This document shows, one piece after another, positions 60,778-64,000 of a stretch of DNA of 64,000 bases (position 1 is the stretch's first letter; the number at the start of each line of letters is the position of its first letter). The stretch comes from Brasenia schreberi (Eukaryota; Streptophyta; Magnoliopsida; Nymphaeales; Cabombaceae): positions 8,082,501 to 8,146,500 of the forward strand of contig JAYKKT010000074.1 of NCBI GenBank assembly GCA_036023115.1, written 5' to 3'. The notes under the pieces are model-generated. The model worked only from the letters and a program-made list of their open reading frames with translations, had not been told where the DNA came from and did not search any database. The position numbers were made by a program, and so were the translations under genes.

Positions 60778-63700
60778 GCTTGTATAACCAAGACGAGCAT
60801 TTCCATAGTTTGAGAGATGCTGCAACATGGTAACTCAAACTATGGCTTCTCTTGACATTTGAACTGTCTGCAGAATAATTCTTCCCAAGGTTGTAGGTTT
60901 TGCATGTAGTGTGTACACAGCTCCAACAGCAGTTTGATATGACAAATCTTCCTTCAACAATTGTGTTTCTAAAGTTACTGCAGACAGGTTTTACTCTGTC
61001 TCTTCAACCTTTTATGTACTCCTTGAATGGAATCTTGATGAACTTGTGGCTTACTAGAAAACATTGGCTTTTGGATAACGAGCTTATCTGAGATTCGACA
61101 TAATAGGAAAGCCTTAGTTCTTCCATCTTGGATGTTTTAATATATCGATATCTATGCTTCAACTGAGACCAACAAGTCGAGTCTATCTCTACTGAGTTTT
61201 TCTGAAAGGGCAAATTGGAGCTTAAGTGAAGAAGTTTGACTGAAAGGATAAATTGGATCTGAAGTTAAGAAGTTTTGATGGTATCGTATGCATGGATTGT
61301 CAGTTACATCTGAGGAATGAATGTTCTCTTCATATCATCTGCTCAATGTGCTATAAAGACATGAACTAACAAACGTGATATTGTTGAATGATGGTGAAAT
61401 GGTTGGCAGGAAACTCTGCTTTCCCAAACCTTGGCTTAGCAGCCACCAAGTTTCATACTCTCTGCAGCTTTTTCTGCATCATAAGTACTTCATCCTTTCC
61501 TGTTCTTGAATAATGATTCCTTATTTTCCATAAACATTTTGAGATAAGTGCGCAGTATGGGTTTTCCAATGTGATTGTTAACCACTGGTGATATTTCTAT
61601 TCTGAGCTATTTCAGCGAGGTAGAATTTCTTTGTGCTTCAGGTTGATGAGAGTTTTCTTTCTCATGGTGGACATCCAAATGAAAATCATGATGGATTCTT
61701 GTGATCTATGGTCTTTGATGAGCTATGGCGAAATTCCAAAATAGAAGACTGATTAACCTCACTGTTCACTAAAACCAAAGCTCTAACTTTTTGTTTTTGA
61801 GGTTTTCCTATTCATCCTGACCCATGCTACCCAAACAAGGGCAAGTCCGTTTGATATGGTAGGTTTGTACATCTGAGAAATGATGACAATACTGTATGTA
61901 CGTAATTATGTGTTCCTGATAGAGGTTATTCTTTAGAGTTTATCCATGCTGCTGTTTGATGTATGCATGATCAAAGGGTCTATGGGTTTGTTGGGAGAGT
62001 TTTTCTTTTTCCTTTTTTTATGAAAATGGGAAGGAGCGCAGACAGGATTCAAGGTGATATCATTGTACTCTGTTGAGGTAGACCAGCGCTATTGAACTGT
62101 GCCAAGGTGCGCTGAAGCCTTCAGATAACAAAGAGAACCACAGCAACGGACTACTTGAATGGATCCTTAGCACCAGATAAAACCTGCAACACATTCTGTG
62201 CTAACAGCCGCTGCTGGTTACTGTTGGGAAGGAGCTTGATGCCTTGTGTCATTGAGAGCCTCCGGCACAATTAAGGACATCAGCTGCGGGGGTGGTGGGA
62301 GAGTTTGTAAAAAGTTGGCGTTACTTTTGTGTACACGTTCATGCCTATATCGGCTCATACTTCATTACTTGAACAGATCGTGGGTATCTGGTGGCAATTC
62401 CTGAGTTGGTCATTTTTGTGACAGAAAGCAAAATTATAAAGAATATATGAAGCTGAAGATGCAGAGTTGATCATTCTTTTTACGAACTAATTGCTGTATT
62501 CCATGACACGCCATCTCCTTACTATCACCAGTTTTAGAAAGGTTCGTGCCAAATTTAACTTGGCCGTATTCCTCTCCATCATTAAAGCGTGATACAGCAA
62601 TTCTGTAAGTTGATCTGTCTTGGTTTTGGACTACAGTCAATGCAGAGAAAAAGGAATTACCATTGTGTGCATTGCGCACAACCCTCCAGTGCTTTCGTGT
62701 TGAAATCATATGCTTGGGCTTGTAAAAAAAGTATTTATATGTATGCATGTATTTCTGTATATGCTTTTCTTTATTTCCTAATATGATTTGCACGAATTTG
62801 ATTGGTGGTAAGAATTGGTTTTAGCTGTGGCAGGTTGAACTTTCCCCACAGCATAAAAGTTTCTTCCGTTCTGCTGGTTTCAAGTGCAAGATGGTATTGC
62901 TTTCATTGCCCATGAGTCTGGATTTTAACTGGAAAGGATGAAGGGCTTCAGAAACTGCTATTCGGTTTCCGGTGCAAAGTACTTGGCAGAATGACATTGT
63001 ATTGGAAGTGAGCTTCATTATTTGTATTGGTAGCGAGTAATAAGGCCTGTTTTTTCTGCCGTCTATGTTTCAGTTCTTTGAATGTGAGCATTGCATGATC
63101 CCCAACCCCCATCTGTGTGTGTGTGTGTGTGTGGATGCTTCAAAGCCAGAAACACCTAATCATGCACCGAAATACAGTGTTGATGGGATTTGGCTGTCAC
63201 TAAACTCAGAAGACAACCCATGATCCTGTTCTAATAATGCAGCTGCAAAACAAGCTGAACGAGCAGAGGCAGGCCTGTCTGTAGCGGTCTCCTTATCTTG
63301 TTGCTTGCTTGTGGATTGTCTTGTTTGCTCGTTTTAAGGCAAGCCGAGCAAAGGCTGAGATGAGCTGCGAGCTAGGCAGGCTGCGAAAATGAGCTAGCGC
63401 ATTGAACTTAGAAAAGATCATATATTGCTTCACTTGACAAAATTGTATTCGTCCACACTGCTAAAAGTATTTACAATTGAATATGGCTGAACGTGTTTAT
63501 CCAGCATCCTTATACGATCAAATAGATGAGATGCTAGACATGCCCAACCTGTTCAACCCTCCCCTTCCTTAATCCATACAAAACCAGTTTCAACTTGTCT
63601 CATCAAGGTTTTCAAGCCAGGCTCGAGCAAGATTTACTGATCGGCTTGTATAGGATTAACAAGATCAGCAACAATGAGCTCGGCATGAGATGAGACTACT

Positions 63701-64000
63701 TGAAGTAGTTCGGCAGCCCTGTGATACCCACTTCTTATCACAAGAGAAAACTTAACCCTTTATCCATAAAACATATTAGCTTTTCATTATTTAAAAAAAA
63801 GAAATAATCTTGCTTATGATCTTTTAATTCTAACCACATGAAGGCCCGTTGCGATATCTCCCCAGTAATGCAGATTGACTTGGGTTGTCGATTATAACCC
63901 ATAATCAGATAGCACGACTCGGGTTAATGTAGACCAACCACTGAAGCGGATTATATGAAGAAAATTTTGGTGGGTGGTTCTGGATTGGGCCTACGAATAG
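60778..64000. other. Spacer to the window end, no gene recognised
   Basis: Short frames at 60900-61213, 62434-62793 and 62821-63018 match no family I know. (TG)n is at about 63113-63133. A gene continuing past 64000 cannot be excluded. Confidence 0.35.

Noticed and set aside
1..64000. CRISPR arrays, operons, phage or plasmid features
   Set aside because: The window is plant nuclear DNA; repeats here are microsatellites, MITEs, SINEs and LINEs without regular spacer structure.

Overview
This is nuclear DNA of a flowering plant. It is AT-rich and intron-bearing, with plant-only gene families (a GUB_WAK-type receptor pseudokinase, a NGATHA B3 factor, isoprenylated HMA metal-binding proteins), plant LINEs of the RTE clade, tRNA-derived SINE-like repeats and MITEs. 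I cannot name the species. Gene density is low: four intact genes, two protein pseudogenes and one tRNA remnant in 64 kb; most of the rest is repeats or unassigned spacer.

Layout. 0-3.6 kb: spacer, an old LINE 3' end and a three-unit tandem repeat. 3.6-5.8 kb: a three-exon receptor-like pseudokinase (+). 6.07 kb: truncated tRNA-Ala(AGC). 7.7-11.5 kb: a GC-richer patch, a T-rich intron-like stretch holding a 1.1-kb non-autonomous hAT element with clean 8-bp target duplications, then an orphan TIM13 3' exon with a nonsense codon. 11.5-14.4 kb: RTE LINE copy A (-). 14.4-28 kb: spacer with SINE-like and MITE-like repeats. 28.2-29.2 kb: intact single-exon NGATHA-type B3 gene (-). 29-36 kb: spacer, microsatellites, one SINE, a fresh 110-bp tandem duplication. 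36.3-41.5 kb: a full-length RTE LINE split by two younger RTE insertions, each layer marked by its own target-site duplication. 41.5-47 kb: repeats and one unassigned exon-like segment.

47.2-56.0 kb: three small HMA-domain genes: an intact farnesylation-motif HIPP (+) with a GC-AG intron, an HPP-like gene without a CaaX box (-), and a HIPP pseudogene (+) with two in-frame stops. LINE copy C, SINEs and MITEs lie between or inside them. 56-64 kb: spacer, LINE copy D and local duplications.

The genes do not form one pathway. The HMA trio is the only functional grouping. I found no new multi-gene system; the most informative content is the mobile-element stratigraphy (nested LINE with template-switch scars, hAT with GTATCG arrays) and the two protein pseudogenes, each broken by point nonsense codons in otherwise intact exons.
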